Positions 51,784-60,895 of a stretch of 64,000 bases of DNA are shown piece after piece. The notes under the pieces were generated by a model. It worked only from the letters and a program-made list of their open reading frames with translations. It made no database searches and was not told the origin of the DNA. Source of the DNA: Legionella quinlivanii (GTDB lineage Bacteria; Pseudomonadota; Gammaproteobacteria; Legionellales; Legionellaceae); NCBI RefSeq assembly GCF_003265995.1, contig NZ_MVJN01000005.1, forward strand, positions 276,064 to 340,063, given 5' to 3'. Position 1 is the first letter of the stretch; each line of letters opens with the position of its first letter. Made by a program: the position numbers and the translations under genes.

Positions 51784-54256
51784 ATGAAAATCGTTTTATT
51801 AACTGGCGCACCCGGCAGCGGTAAAAGTACTCAGGGCAACGCCTTAATGGCATTGAACAGCAAGTTCAAGCATTTGTCTCTGGGCGAAGTGGTTCGTCGT
51901 TATCTCGAAAATCCCGAACATCCGATCACTAAAGAATACAAATCACTGATAAGTGCTGGAAATTTATTGCCAGATCAGGTTATTAAACAGATCCTGGCTG
52001 AAGAATTAGCCGCAATTACTGACCAGGATAGCGTTATTTTGCTCGATGGCTATCCACGCACCGAGGCACAATACCAGGACTTCGTTGAAGGATGGGGGGG
52101 AACCTGCAGCTTTAATTCATCTGGATATCGACCAGGAAACACTTAAAGAGCGTCTGACAGCTCGTGAGGATTCTCGCTGTGATGATAATCAGGATGCAAT
52201 TCAAAGACGTTTGAATTTTTACCAGCAAACTACTCTGCCCTTGATCAGTCAAATCAAGGAAAATCTCGGCAAAAAAGCAATCAGTATCCACAGTGCAGAG
52301 GCCATTCGACCCACCAGCCTTTTTATTTATGCTAATTTGCAGCGAATCGATGAAGTCCATACTGTCTTGCAAAAGACCAATGAAGTTCCAGCACAACAAC
52401 CCGTTATTGACAGCGAAATAAGACCTGTCGGCTTAAGTTCTGTTTTATCGCAACTGTGGAAAACCGGCATCGAGTACAAATCAATCAAGTCCTTGCAGGA
52501 AAATTACAAGACACAGAATTTATCCTTTTCTCTGTTTAATAAAAAAATGGTGTATCTTGAAACCGCAGCTGAAGTAAGAAAAGTACTGGAATCTAAAAGC
52601 CATTTAGGTCATGTGTATCGTCATTTCTCACAGGCTGCCGGCTTGAAATACGAGTTTGTCGCCACTGATTCTGGCGATGACCGTCATTTTGTCAATCAGC
52701 AACAGCAGGTGAATGTATGGAAATTAATCCATAGTGCATTTGGGCAAACGATTAAGAGTGATCGGCAACGCATTGAACGTTTAATTGATGAGCACCTGGA
52801 TCGCCATTTTTTCGCCACAAAAACCTTTGAACTGGATACAGCATTCGATACATTTTTCAGCAGCTTCTGGTCAGAATATCTTTTTGGAAACAATGTATCT
52901 TTGGAAGCTTATCAGCATACACGTCATCAGATACTGTCAGCAATGAAGCAATGCTTTTATAGCAATTATTACAAAAGCCTGGATCCAAGCGGCTTAACGT
53001 CCTGGCTCTATGAACTGCCCGTCAATAAAGAACTGCAGACCGCTAAAAAAGCGATTCAGGAATATATCGGCAAAGCCACAAGTCAGTCGATGGTCAAACG
53101 CTTTGAGGCGGATTTAAATTATTTTAATGAAAAAGAGCAATTGGGTCTGGATGCGAAAACAATCGCTGCGATTGTTTCTGATTGTGTGTTTGATCTGATT
53201 TTTGAACCTGACTTTCTTGAGAATGTCATGTATGAAGCGCTTGCCATAGCCGTCAAAGAACATGCTGATCTTCGCGATCCACTAGTGCGCGCCCGCATCT
53301 ATGAACAAGGACTGGATAAAGGCTATCTCTTCCCTATACGCACCCGCATTCTGGATGAAGATATCCAATTGGCGGACGGTACCAGCCTAGCCGCAGGCAC
53401 AATGGCCTGTCTGAACCTAAAGCAAGCGGGCATTTATCATTCGGCGGGCGCAAGACGCTGTGTGGGGCAGGCTTATACGCATTATTTTAAAGAACATTTT
53501 TTCAACCGCATTGAAGCCGTTGACTTTAAGATAAAGGCAGTCACTGAGCCTGCAGACAGGCAGATAGGTAATGAAAATGTACCCGTTTCACCAGAGCGAT
53601 ATCTGGTGAGCTGGAAGTTAAAGCGAGATGAAGCCATGCGCAATATGTCTCATCACGCTTATAAGGGAAATCGCTTCTTTGATGTATTAAAGTTACATGA
53701 AAATGCCGGTTTGAATACCCATATGGTCAGACAGATGACATTAAAAATTCAGCGGCATATAGAGAAAAACAATCTGGCCTGGAAAGATGTGGTTATTGCT
53801 ACCGCTGAGGTGCGCGGGATTCCCATTGCCTCTCAGGTTGCCGGTCAATTGCAACTGCCTCTTTACACTATTCGCAAAAAAGGCGGATATAAGATGCCTG
53901 ATGAAGCAGTGCAACGCGAAAATATACAAAAAGGCTATGGTGATCCGGATGTCCTCGAGCTTCCTACTGATAAGATTAAATCTCTGGCAGGCAAAACGGT
54001 TATTTTTCTGGATGATGGTATAGCAAGTGGCGAAAGCGCCGAAGCTTGTATCAAACTACTGGAAAAGCCTGTTTCCGAAGGCAAGAAGCCTGCAGTGGTT
54101 AAAATGGTTATGGCATTGTTACAGCACGATTATGTACAAACAAGCAAATTATCACAGCTCCCTCTGGTAAAAACCTTGTTTGATTGCCGTTCCAAGGCAG
54201 CGGTGGTATCTGAAACCAATCAGACTTCAGAACAGACTGGTTTAATTATTCGATAA
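51784..54256 (+). pseudogene. NMP-kinase / P450-like / APRT-like fusion, frameshifted at G7
   Basis: Two overlapping frames (51784-52146 and 52046-54256) read as one protein of 823 aa if one G is removed from the G7 run at 52094-52100. Domain 1 (about 1-190): adenylate-kinase-like, P-loop GAPGSGKSTQG, GYPRT, then DDNQDAIQRRLNFY and the R/DD lid-like residues. Domain 2 (about 220-590): the heme-ligand-like HSAGARRCVGQ at residues 552-562 (Cys559) preceded by a P450-like beta section ADGTSLAAGTMA; the ExxR and AGxxT motifs are not clearly conserved. Domain 3 (about 620-810): adenine-phosphoribosyltransferase-like with AEVRGIPIASQVA and the PRPP loop VIFLDDGIASGESA (about 739-752). Start at 51784 follows GAGG. 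It may be phase-variable rather than dead. Confidence 0.7.
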
Positions 54257-54289
54257 CACCGTACATTAAACCGTTACCCCCCTCACAGC

Positions 54290-54420
54290 ATTGTTGCGTA
54301 AATAGAACCACGCAACTAATTTGTCGTCTTTGCGAACTGCGAACAAAGTGAAGCAATCCAGATCGGAACTCGAACAAAGTAAGGAGCTGGTTTGCTTCGC
54401 TAACGCTCGCAAAGACAGTT
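54290..54420. repeat. Dispersed repeat C, copy 1 (inverted to copy 2)
   Basis: Its reverse complement matches 57597-57725: shared blocks are TTTGCGAGCGTTAGCGAAGC, CTGGATTGCTTCAC and ATTTACGCAACAA. Immediately after it (54453-54530) is a diverged fragment of the type B core (CCCCGCGCAGACGGAGAT ... GCTATAATGCC). The 54257-54593 gap contains only these repeats. Confidence 0.7.
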
Positions 54421-54593
54421 TTTTGTGCTCCAATCTTCATTTATGCAACAATGCCTCCCCGCGCAGACGGAGATTCATCTTCAAGCTCGCTATAATGCCA
54501 GCTGTGGCATGTTTCCGCACGCGCCGGAATAATGAGTAGAGTAGTGCGAAAAAATAGTAAGCTCCTTTTGCCGCACTTTTGCCTAAGCGAATA

Positions 54594-54740
54594 TTAATGT
54601 AACCAGAAAAGATTAACCCAGACATACAAAGCAATCATGCCAATTACGGGAATTATTAAAAAAGCAAGAAACACATGGGTTTGTATACGGTTTTCAGCAC
54701 TTGCGCGATAGAACTTTCTGAGCTTTTTAAAAAGAGCCAT
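54594..54740 (-). CDS. Small single-span membrane protein, 48 aa
   Basis: Product of 48 aa: a basic amphipathic N-terminus (MALFKKLRKFYRAS) then one transmembrane helix (THVFLAFLIIPVIGMIALY) and a short aromatic end. GAGG lies six bases before the ATG, giving better support than most tiny frames here. Layout resembles NapE/TorE-like or cytochrome-oxidase-assembly small proteins, but no match is claimed. It lies alone before a LysR gene on the same strand. Confidence 0.6.
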   Translation of the reverse strand: MALFKKLRKFYRASAENRIQTHVFLAFLIIPVIGMIALYVWVNLFWLH

Positions 54741-54830
54741 GTCATACCTCGTTTCATTAAAGAGAATCGCAGCCGTCAAGCGAAGGCTTGCAGTTATTTC
54801 TCTCATAGTCTTCAGTATAACATCCTCTGC

Positions 54831-55715
54831 TTAAATAAGGGGTTTCTTTCCATAAAACTCCAGAAAGGCACGTACTTTTGGCAACTCATAATCATAGGCC
54901 TGGTAAAACAGATAAATTTTATAGTTTTTAAATTCTAGCTTGGGTAATATTTGAATTAACTCGCCACTATTCAGTTCATTTTTCACTAATAAATCACCCG
55001 TCAGAAACAGGCCATGTCCATCTTTACAGGCTTGATTAAGTGCGTCGAATTCGTTAATTAATAAGACCGGCCGGTTGATTGAAATAGTGCTTCCATCAGC
55101 CAGGGGAAGCTGATGGTGTGGCTGCCTCAACGTATGAGAAATAAAATGAGCATTGGCAAGATCTCCTTTACTGGCAGGCAAACCATAACGCTGCACATAA
55201 CTGGGAGCGGCGCAAAGAATATTCTTAACGGTAGATACATAGCGTGCTTTTAAATTATTAGTGTAAGGAGGAATTTCAGGAAAACCCATCATAATATCTG
55301 CCTTGGCGTCTGCCAAATCGTCATCTTCTTCAGTCAAAATGAGTTCCAATTCAATTTTTGGAAAACGCTCTCTGAAATCCTTCAAATGAGCGAATAGCCA
55401 TTTCCTGGCCAGGATTGTTGAAACTAAAACCCGCAAACTTCCCTGAGGCTCTGCGCGTCTGTTCTCAATAAACTGATCCAGTTTGTTGATTTCATTTTCA
55501 ATAAGCCGGCATCGCTGGTATAGCCTTTCTCCCATTTCCGTCAGGATGACGCGACGAGTACTGCGCTTGAAGAGCTGAATCCCAATTTGCTGCTCCAATC
55601 CTTTAATTTGCTTGCTTAGCGCGGTAGGAGTAATGTGCAAACTGGCTGCTGCACTGGCAAAATGCAGTGTTTCTGCCGCTTTAATAAAGCACTGTAGCGA
55701 CTGATTAATTCTCAT
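54831..55715 (-). CDS. LysR-family regulator
   Basis: LTTR of 294 aa. N-terminal helix-turn-helix (ALHFASAAASLH-type: FASAAASLHITPTALSKQIK, residues about 20-40) followed by the usual LEQQIGIQLFKRSTRRV wing, then the two-lobed effector-binding domain. It is divergent from the VOC-family gene, a classic LysR arrangement, with a palindromic site between them. The inducer is unknown. Confidence 0.93.
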   Translation of the reverse strand: MRINQSLQCFIKAAETLHFASAAASLHITPTALSKQIKGLEQQIGIQLFKRSTRRVILTEMGERLYQRCRLIENEINKLDQFIENRRAEPQGSLRVLVSTILARKWLFAHLKDFRERFPKIELELILTEEDDDLADAKADIMMGFPEIPPYTNNLKARYVSTVKNILCAAPSYVQRYGLPASKGDLANAHFISHTLRQPHHQLPLADGSTISINRPVLLINEFDALNQACKDGHGLFLTGDLLVKNELNSGELIQILPKLEFKNYKIYLFYQAYDYELPKVRAFLEFYGKKPLI

Positions 55716-55731
55716 AATGGGCTCCGATTAA

Positions 55732-55750
55732 TATGAACCTATGGTTCATA
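55732..55750. promoter_or_regulatory. LysR-type operator
   Basis: TATGAACC and GGTTCATA form an 8-bp inverted repeat with a TAT spacer in the 114-bp gap between the divergent LysR and VOC genes. LTTR sites are typically such T-N11-A dyads. Target inferred from position. Confidence 0.65.
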
Positions 55751-55829
55751 AATTATGAAAAACAAATCGTTTTATAAAGCGTATACCATCAATCTATAAT
55801 GTCCATAGATAAACGAAGGAGTTAAACAA

Positions 55830-56210
55830 ATGAGCTATCAATTCCATCATGTGGGTATTCCAACTACTGAAGTCCGCCCTGGCGAGCGATATAGTGCCCC
55901 GTTTAAAATGTATACCTCGGGCGGAGAGGCTCCAACTCGTATCCAGTACCATCGCTTTGAAGAAGGCTGCCCTTTGCATCCACTGCTACAGACCAAACCT
56001 CATGTCGCATTCAAAGTCGATAGCATTGATGAGGCGATCCGGGGAAAAAATGTCATTCTGGGGCCTTATTTTCCTTTTGAGGGTTTTAAAGTAGCGGCGA
56101 TTGAAGAAAATGGCTGGCCTATCGAATTTATTGAGACCAGTCTGTCTGAAGAAGAAATTTGGGGTGGAAGCGCTTATAAAAATTCGGTAATTTATCCCGA
56201 GAGTGAATAG
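55830..56210 (+). CDS. VOC-superfamily protein
   Basis: Product of 126 aa with the beta-alpha-beta glyoxalase/dioxygenase pattern: FHHVGIPTTE at the start, PHVAFKVDSIDEAIRGKNV in the middle and IEENGWPIEFIETS near the end (metal-ligand-like His9, His64, Glu110 positions by eye). A single VOC motif pair, as in small resistance or catabolic proteins. AAGGAG is nine bases before the ATG. It is probably controlled by the divergent LysR gene. Confidence 0.85.
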   Translation: MSYQFHHVGIPTTEVRPGERYSAPFKMYTSGGEAPTRIQYHRFEEGCPLHPLLQTKPHVAFKVDSIDEAIRGKNVILGPYFPFEGFKVAAIEENGWPIEFIETSLSEEEIWGGSAYKNSVIYPESE

Positions 56211-56233
56211 ATGCCAGTGCATTAAATCGCATC

Positions 56234-56360
56234 CTGTGGATAAGTTTGTTCATAAAATTAGTAAAGCATTCTAATTATGTATGAAATAATAGACAACTAA
56301 TTGATAAAATACATTTTTTATAATTAGTCCGTGAGCAACAGCTCTGTGGATAAGTTTGTT
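56234..56360. repeat. Two identical DnaA-box-bearing direct repeats
   Basis: CTGTGGATAAGTTTGTT occurs at 56234-56250 and 56344-56360 in the same orientation. Each contains a perfect DnaA box (TGTGGATAA, complement of TTATCCACA). The 110 bp between is A/T rich (about 75% by eye). Between VOC and the HD-like gene; nothing else is seen in this 270-bp gap. Confidence 0.6.
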
Positions 56361-56482
56361 AATACTTTCCTGTTTGTTTTAATAAACTGAAACTTATAGT
56401 AATGCATCTCTGACAGAACAGCGAGTCTGCATCATTGCTGGCCTGGTCAGTTGGTTCAATTGTTGGATTAATAAGGAAAATT

Positions 56483-57595
56483 ATGGCCGCTTCAGAAGAC
56501 AAAGTGTTTGATGATCTCTTTGTACAAATTTCCAAAAACTATCGTAACCTTTTAAAGACCAATCTTGCGGTGTATTTAAATGAGTTTCCCGATTTTCCTG
56601 AACTTCTTGAATTGCTAAAGAAAAAAGGCTTTTTTAAGGAGAAGGAAGCAATTTCTTATACAGCCGCAGACTTTATCAAATCCTTAAATTTAAGCGTGCA
56701 ACAATTGCAGGCCACACCGGTCGAGCTGCTTGCCTCTTCCTCGCCCATTCTTGATGAAGCAAAAGAATATACTTTCCCTGCCGAATTGAGCGATCTTCAT
56801 CAGGCATTGAATTGTTATGTGGAATTAATTACTGATGTTCTGCAAAATAAACTGGCCCAAAAGCCCTATGAAAATCCGGGCGCTCAGGAGAATGTCACCG
56901 AGCAGGAGCATGCGCTTGAAGCGGGTAAGCTGAGCCTGATATTACTGAACCGATTAGAGTATGCCCTGGCCCTGCTATTTCATGACATAGCCCGTCCATC
57001 CATAAATGATCCTGTATATGGTCATTCCAGGCATTGTCAGGAGGGAAGTGATATCCTGGCACCACTCGGTTTAAGTCTGGATTACGCAGGTCATCATGCA
57101 TTTGCCAAGTATTTACTTTATCTATGCTGCCCTTCATATAAACAATTGATTAGCAATACTTCCAAATCCACCTTAAAAATTCAGGAACAAGGGCTTTCGG
57201 CAGAAATTGAGGATTTGAACAGCATGGATGTGCAAAGCCTTGCTAAAACATTTTACATGCTAATGTTTATGAGATTAATAGATGATGAGAGTAAGGTTTC
57301 AATCATTGACCTAAAAAGGCAGTTGCGGGGCCGACCGCTCGATTTTTTTGATGCAGAAACGATTCAAACCCTGGTTTGCAGGCAACTTGGAAGACATCTG
57401 CAGGAGCGGCTGACCAAAGGCGAAGCCATTCAGGAAGTTAGAGATGCAATGGAATTGAAGCTTAACAAAGCTTTCACGTTGCTATTACGTGCCAGAGACG
57501 CGAGCAATGCTCCTCAGTTGTATGAAAAATATAAGTCTGTTTTAGATGAAATAAAACCTGCTAGCTTGTCTGCTCAAGCGCAGATGACCATTTAG
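56483..57595 (+). CDS. HD-domain-like protein, 370 aa
   Basis: Start at 56483 with AAGGA nine bases upstream; a frame from 56435 adds a poor N-terminus. Residues about 160-215 contain FHDIARPSINDPVYGH and HCQEGSDILAPLGLS, resembling the H...HD...H pattern of HD phosphohydrolases that act on nucleotides or phospho-lipids, although the order is unusual and only some ligands are obvious. The rest is helical. No neighbour suggests a substrate, and repeat C copy 2 begins one base after its stop. Confidence 0.65.
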   Translation: MAASEDKVFDDLFVQISKNYRNLLKTNLAVYLNEFPDFPELLELLKKKGFFKEKEAISYTAADFIKSLNLSVQQLQATPVELLASSSPILDEAKEYTFPAELSDLHQALNCYVELITDVLQNKLAQKPYENPGAQENVTEQEHALEAGKLSLILLNRLEYALALLFHDIARPSINDPVYGHSRHCQEGSDILAPLGLSLDYAGHHAFAKYLLYLCCPSYKQLISNTSKSTLKIQEQGLSAEIEDLNSMDVQSLAKTFYMLMFMRLIDDESKVSIIDLKRQLRGRPLDFFDAETIQTLVCRQLGRHLQERLTKGEAIQEVRDAMELKLNKAFTLLLRARDASNAPQLYEKYKSVLDEIKPASLSAQAQMTI

Positions 57596-57596
57596 T

Positions 57597-57725
57597 GATA
57601 GTCTTTGCGAGCGTTAGCGAAGCAATCCAGTGCCTTGGTTTGTTCAAGTTTCATTCTGGATTGCTTCACTTCGTTCGCACGGACGGTAGGTTAGCGGCTT
57701 GGAGCTATTTACGCAACAAAGCCCG
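57597..57725. repeat. Dispersed repeat C, copy 2
   Basis: Inverted relative to copy 1 at 54290-54420 (shared TTTGCGAGCGTTAGCGAAGC, CTGGATTGCTTCAC and ATTTACGCAACAA). It lies directly behind the HD-like gene, as copy 1 lies behind the kinase/P450-like gene. Confidence 0.7.
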
Positions 57726-57763
57726 CAATAACCGGTCAACCGGGCAGCTCATACAGCAGGCTT

Positions 57764-58120
57764 CTAATGCTGAGATCTGCTCGGCATGGTACCATAGTGT
57801 TTATGAATCGCAGTCATCCAGCTTGGATTAGACATATCTGGCCAGTGATCTTTATCGAATCCCGGGGACTTCTTCAAGGTTTCTTTATCGACACTGATAA
57901 CAAAGCAATCCTGGGCCGGATCATAGGAGAAAATACTCCAGGGCATCGCAAAAAGCTTATCACCCATCCCGAGGAAACCACCAAAAGACAATACTACATA
58001 GGCCACTTGTCCCTGATATTTATCGAGCATTAAAGCCTCGATTTTCCCCAGACTGTCTCCTTCACGATTCTTTACATCCACACCGATCACATTGTCGGCG
58101 TTTACAATTTGTCTGCTCAT
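57764..58120 (-). CDS. PRC-barrel protein
   Basis: Product of 118 aa. Beta-barrel PRC signature: VIGVDVKNREGDSLGKIEAL, then QVAYVVLSFGGFLGMGDKL and AMPWSIFSYD, matching the stress- and photosynthesis-related PRC-barrel proteins of unknown exact role. Whole domain, no signal peptide. The following C-terminal extension of about 30 residues is polar. Alone, convergent with repeat C. Confidence 0.8.
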   Translation of the reverse strand: MSRQIVNADNVIGVDVKNREGDSLGKIEALMLDKYQGQVAYVVLSFGGFLGMGDKLFAMPWSIFSYDPAQDCFVISVDKETLKKSPGFDKDHWPDMSNPSWMTAIHKHYGTMPSRSQH

Positions 58121-58395
58121 AACTAATCTCCCTTTAGCAAATAAAAAAGCCTCAAATCAATCAACCGTTGCTTTTGCTTTCCGAAGTGGGTTTTTAAGTG
58201 AAGATACAAAGAATATGATGAGCAAAAGCGAAAGAAATAAAGCTTTTTCAGTTATCCATATGGTTGCAGTATATTTTGAACCTCCTTGCCAATTGACTAT
58301 AAAACAACCCAATCAATTAAATTTTAGACCATTTAACCCGTAAATACCATGCATAGTTCAACAGGCCAGGAGCGGATGAGCGCAGACCAGAGCGA

Positions 58396-58423
58396 TTGGC
58401 ATCGTTTGAACATGCTGTATAAT
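58396..58423 (+). promoter_or_regulatory. Strong sigma70-like promoter
   Basis: TTGGCA (58396-58401), 16-bp spacer, TATAAT (58418-58423), the clearest sigma70 match in the window. It lies about 50 bp before the GTG of the 392-aa gene. The rest of the 58121-58474 gap holds nothing I recognise. Confidence 0.7.
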
Positions 58424-58474
58424 TTTGCAAGCGGAGTCATGTTACTAATTTTTCTTTAACGAAAAGGATACGTT

Positions 58475-59653
58475 GTGAAAACTTTCAAACCCCAAGTAAA
58501 TAAAGCACTGGACGCAAAAAAGAGAGAACAGACTTGTCTGGCAATCAATAAGCAGCTTGGCAAATATCAACATTTCAAACTGGATGAGATTCTTTCATTA
58601 CCAGACGAAGAGCTAGTGGCTCTGGAGAACTTCTTACAGGATATATTCACCAACAAAGAGATTTTACGTCGATTCAATGTGACAATGCTCTACCATTTCA
58701 GCAAGATTCAGCAATTACGAACCCCCTGGTCAGGGTTTTGCAATTTTAGTGATCTCGCTTCCTTATCAAAAGACGGGCTAGGGTTTCTATTAAATTTTGT
58801 CCTCCAGTCTCCGCATAGGCAAGGCAGTATGCAACTGGCATTTGCTGAGGCATTGGTAATGGTTAAATCCTTACGTCCTGCCCAACTTGCATTTCTGCAC
58901 TCACTCCCCTGTGACTTCTATCCACTGGTATTAAAGGATAACACTGTAAACTTAAAAACTTTGAACCTTTTGTGCAGGCTTTCCGCTTCGGCAAAAACTG
59001 TCCTCTTTTCTCAGACAGCCAATGGGGATTTATTTCATTCGATACAATCTATTGCTCAAAGGCGCTTTATCGATAGTGAGCGTCTCGAGCTCCTGTTTAA
59101 TAGTCATTACATACTTAGTAAAGAATCCTTTAGCAATTCGCCTGAATTAGACATTCTTTTGAATAGCAAGCTGCCTGCAGAGCAATTAAAACCTCTTTTT
59201 TGGCTCCCCAAAGAAGAGGCGGCTGCTCGCATACCTATTATTCTGAGCGCTCAGGGAGTCGAGTGTCATCGTCAGGCTTATTGTGATTTTTTAACTCAGC
59301 TTGAAGTCTGTCCCGAAATTTTGTCTTTTTATCAACAGTTCTTATTAAATGTTAAACGGCCCTCCGATGAGAAAGAGCGGGGGCTATTCTCTAGCCCGCA
59401 ATTTGTGAAGGCTTACAAAAAGAATTTTTTTGATATCGACTATTTAACAGGCTGCACCACGGCTGAAATGAAATTGCTTGCTAACTGTTGTGAAAGAGCC
59501 AGTCAGAAGAGCATTCGTAACGTCTGGGATCCAAGATTTGCTGCCTTTATGCGAGCCCAGGAGACGCAGGCAAGCAGTAATCATCGCCTGATGCCTGCCC
59601 CCTCCCCGATTTGCGCGGCACCTAAAGCCTGCATTAAATCCTTAGCAATCTGA
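58475..59653 (+). CDS. Hypothetical protein, 392 aa
   Basis: Not recognised. Starts with GTG, preceded by AAAGGA at seven bases. Soluble, alpha-helical, Leu/Phe-rich (repeated short helices such as FNVTMLYHFSKIQQLRT and FLQDIFTNKEILRRF), cysteine content higher than neighbours at the C-terminus (CTTAEMKLLANCCERAS). The extreme C-terminus PAPSPICAAPKACIKSLAI is non-globular. Driven by an unusually strong promoter; candidate effector by analogy only. Confidence 0.75.
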   Translation: MKTFKPQVNKALDAKKREQTCLAINKQLGKYQHFKLDEILSLPDEELVALENFLQDIFTNKEILRRFNVTMLYHFSKIQQLRTPWSGFCNFSDLASLSKDGLGFLLNFVLQSPHRQGSMQLAFAEALVMVKSLRPAQLAFLHSLPCDFYPLVLKDNTVNLKTLNLLCRLSASAKTVLFSQTANGDLFHSIQSIAQRRFIDSERLELLFNSHYILSKESFSNSPELDILLNSKLPAEQLKPLFWLPKEEAAARIPIILSAQGVECHRQAYCDFLTQLEVCPEILSFYQQFLLNVKRPSDEKERGLFSSPQFVKAYKKNFFDIDYLTGCTTAEMKLLANCCERASQKSIRNVWDPRFAAFMRAQETQASSNHRLMPAPSPICAAPKACIKSLAI

Positions 59654-59695
59654 GCCTGCAACAAGGGAACCGGTTGCCTGCAACCGGCTGGCCAC

Positions 59696-59776
59696 GTCAT
59701 CTCGAACGAAGCGAGAGATCTTCTGAATCCTGGTTTGTGCCAGCCTTCGGAGATCTCTCACTGCGTTCGAGATGAC
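59696..59776. repeat. Dispersed repeat D (inverted repeat)
   Basis: Arms GTCATCTCGAACG and CGTTCGAGATGAC with inner GAGAGATCTTC/GGAGATCTCTC. Just before it, CCGGTTGC-CT-GCAACCGG (59670-59687) is a separate hairpin that may help terminate the 392-aa gene. Confidence 0.6.
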
Positions 59777-59818
59777 GGCGTGCTTGCGAGTGACACAGTT
59801 TAATGAACATTCTCTCAA

Positions 59819-60775
59819 TTACTGGATCTGCTTGTTATAACGGTCATACTCCTGAACAAAGAAATCATTGAGATCACGCATATCCAAAACCGAACCGTTA
59901 TAGGCCATAAAATCAGTCTTCATGTCAGGAATATTATAAAAGTAAATATTACTCGAATCGCTGGCGAGCGTATGCTGGCGTTTAATCGTACTTAATTCAG
60001 CGACAGAATTCCCGTAGGTTTTCACAAATGCTCTCTTGGCACGTAAGTAGCGGCCATTAAACCGGGCAGAATCTTTCAGGCAGACATCAATTTTATTAGC
60101 CACACCGCCCAGCTGAATAAAGGTTTGTCCGCCAGCTCTGATGGTCAGAGTATCACTTTTTATCCAGTACATGCTTAAAGCGCCATCACCCTCCAAATCA
60201 AGCGTATTTATCCTCTCAACGCCAGCTAGCTTAACCCGTGGTTTACCAGACATACGCAGGTGCAGATTGCGCGATTGCACCCCGTTAATTTCGGTATATC
60301 CGCCTCCCTTCACCTCCAGCACGCCGACATTAATGTGCCCCCCCAGTACTGTCCTGCCTTCATTTTCCAGATAAAGATCAAGAAGCCCTGAATTTAATCG
60401 CGGCCCGGTCACAATTCCTGCGCCTTCATAGCGGAAGGTATTTAGAAAGCGCCCGCGAATATCCACGGTCACGCTGCCATAGCGTGGATATCCACTGCCT
60501 AAATTCACCACCAGCGTATAGTTCTGGACTTGGGTACTTACCTGCACCAAATCCCGGGGATCACCATGTAAAATAACCTGAGGCTTTGAATAGCCGGTAT
60601 GCAGCACCACATTCAGGCGGCCGCTAGCTGATACCTTATTAAAGGAAGGCATAGCTCGCGTCTGCTGGGTTTTATTCACCGGTACAGGCGGCTGTTCTGT
60701 AGAGTTCACAGTAGAGTGCCTGCAGGCTGACAGGAGAAATAAAATGCAAATCAGGGAGATAACACGGGTTAACAT
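59819..60775 (-). CDS. Lipoprotein with DUF2807-like beta domain
   Basis: Product of 318 aa. Signal peptide with lipobox LLSAC (Cys at about 18) when started at 60775; a start at 60790 is also possible. The mature part is almost entirely beta repeats of a DUF2807-like head-domain pattern (N..V.G...V.L.V.GSG.., repeated IDVRGRFLNTFRYEGAGIV, LEVKGGGYTEIN, TIRAGGQTFIQLGG), which forms a right-handed beta-helix in other proteins. Export to the periplasmic face is predicted. Function unknown. Confidence 0.8.
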   Translation of the reverse strand: MLTRVISLICILFLLSACRHSTVNSTEQPPVPVNKTQQTRAMPSFNKVSASGRLNVVLHTGYSKPQVILHGDPRDLVQVSTQVQNYTLVVNLGSGYPRYGSVTVDIRGRFLNTFRYEGAGIVTGPRLNSGLLDLYLENEGRTVLGGHINVGVLEVKGGGYTEINGVQSRNLHLRMSGKPRVKLAGVERINTLDLEGDGALSMYWIKSDTLTIRAGGQTFIQLGGVANKIDVCLKDSARFNGRYLRAKRAFVKTYGNSVAELSTIKRQHTLASDSSNIYFYNIPDMKTDFMAYNGSVLDMRDLNDFFVQEYDRYNKQIQ

Positions 60776-60895
60776 AAGCCGACATTCCATACCAGGTTAA
60801 GCTCCTACATTAGAATAACTTGGAAAATTGCGCAAGCAATTATCGTTTACTTTGATATAAGGCAACCTGCCCCGCGCAGGGGCAAGCATTTATAT

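Noticed and set aside
56234..56360. Chromosomal origin
   Set aside because: Only two DnaA boxes, with no dnaA, dnaN or gidA nearby.
58092..58343. An 83-aa frame after the PRC-barrel gene
   Set aside because: No ribosome site, no family pattern, and it overlaps the start of the PRC gene.
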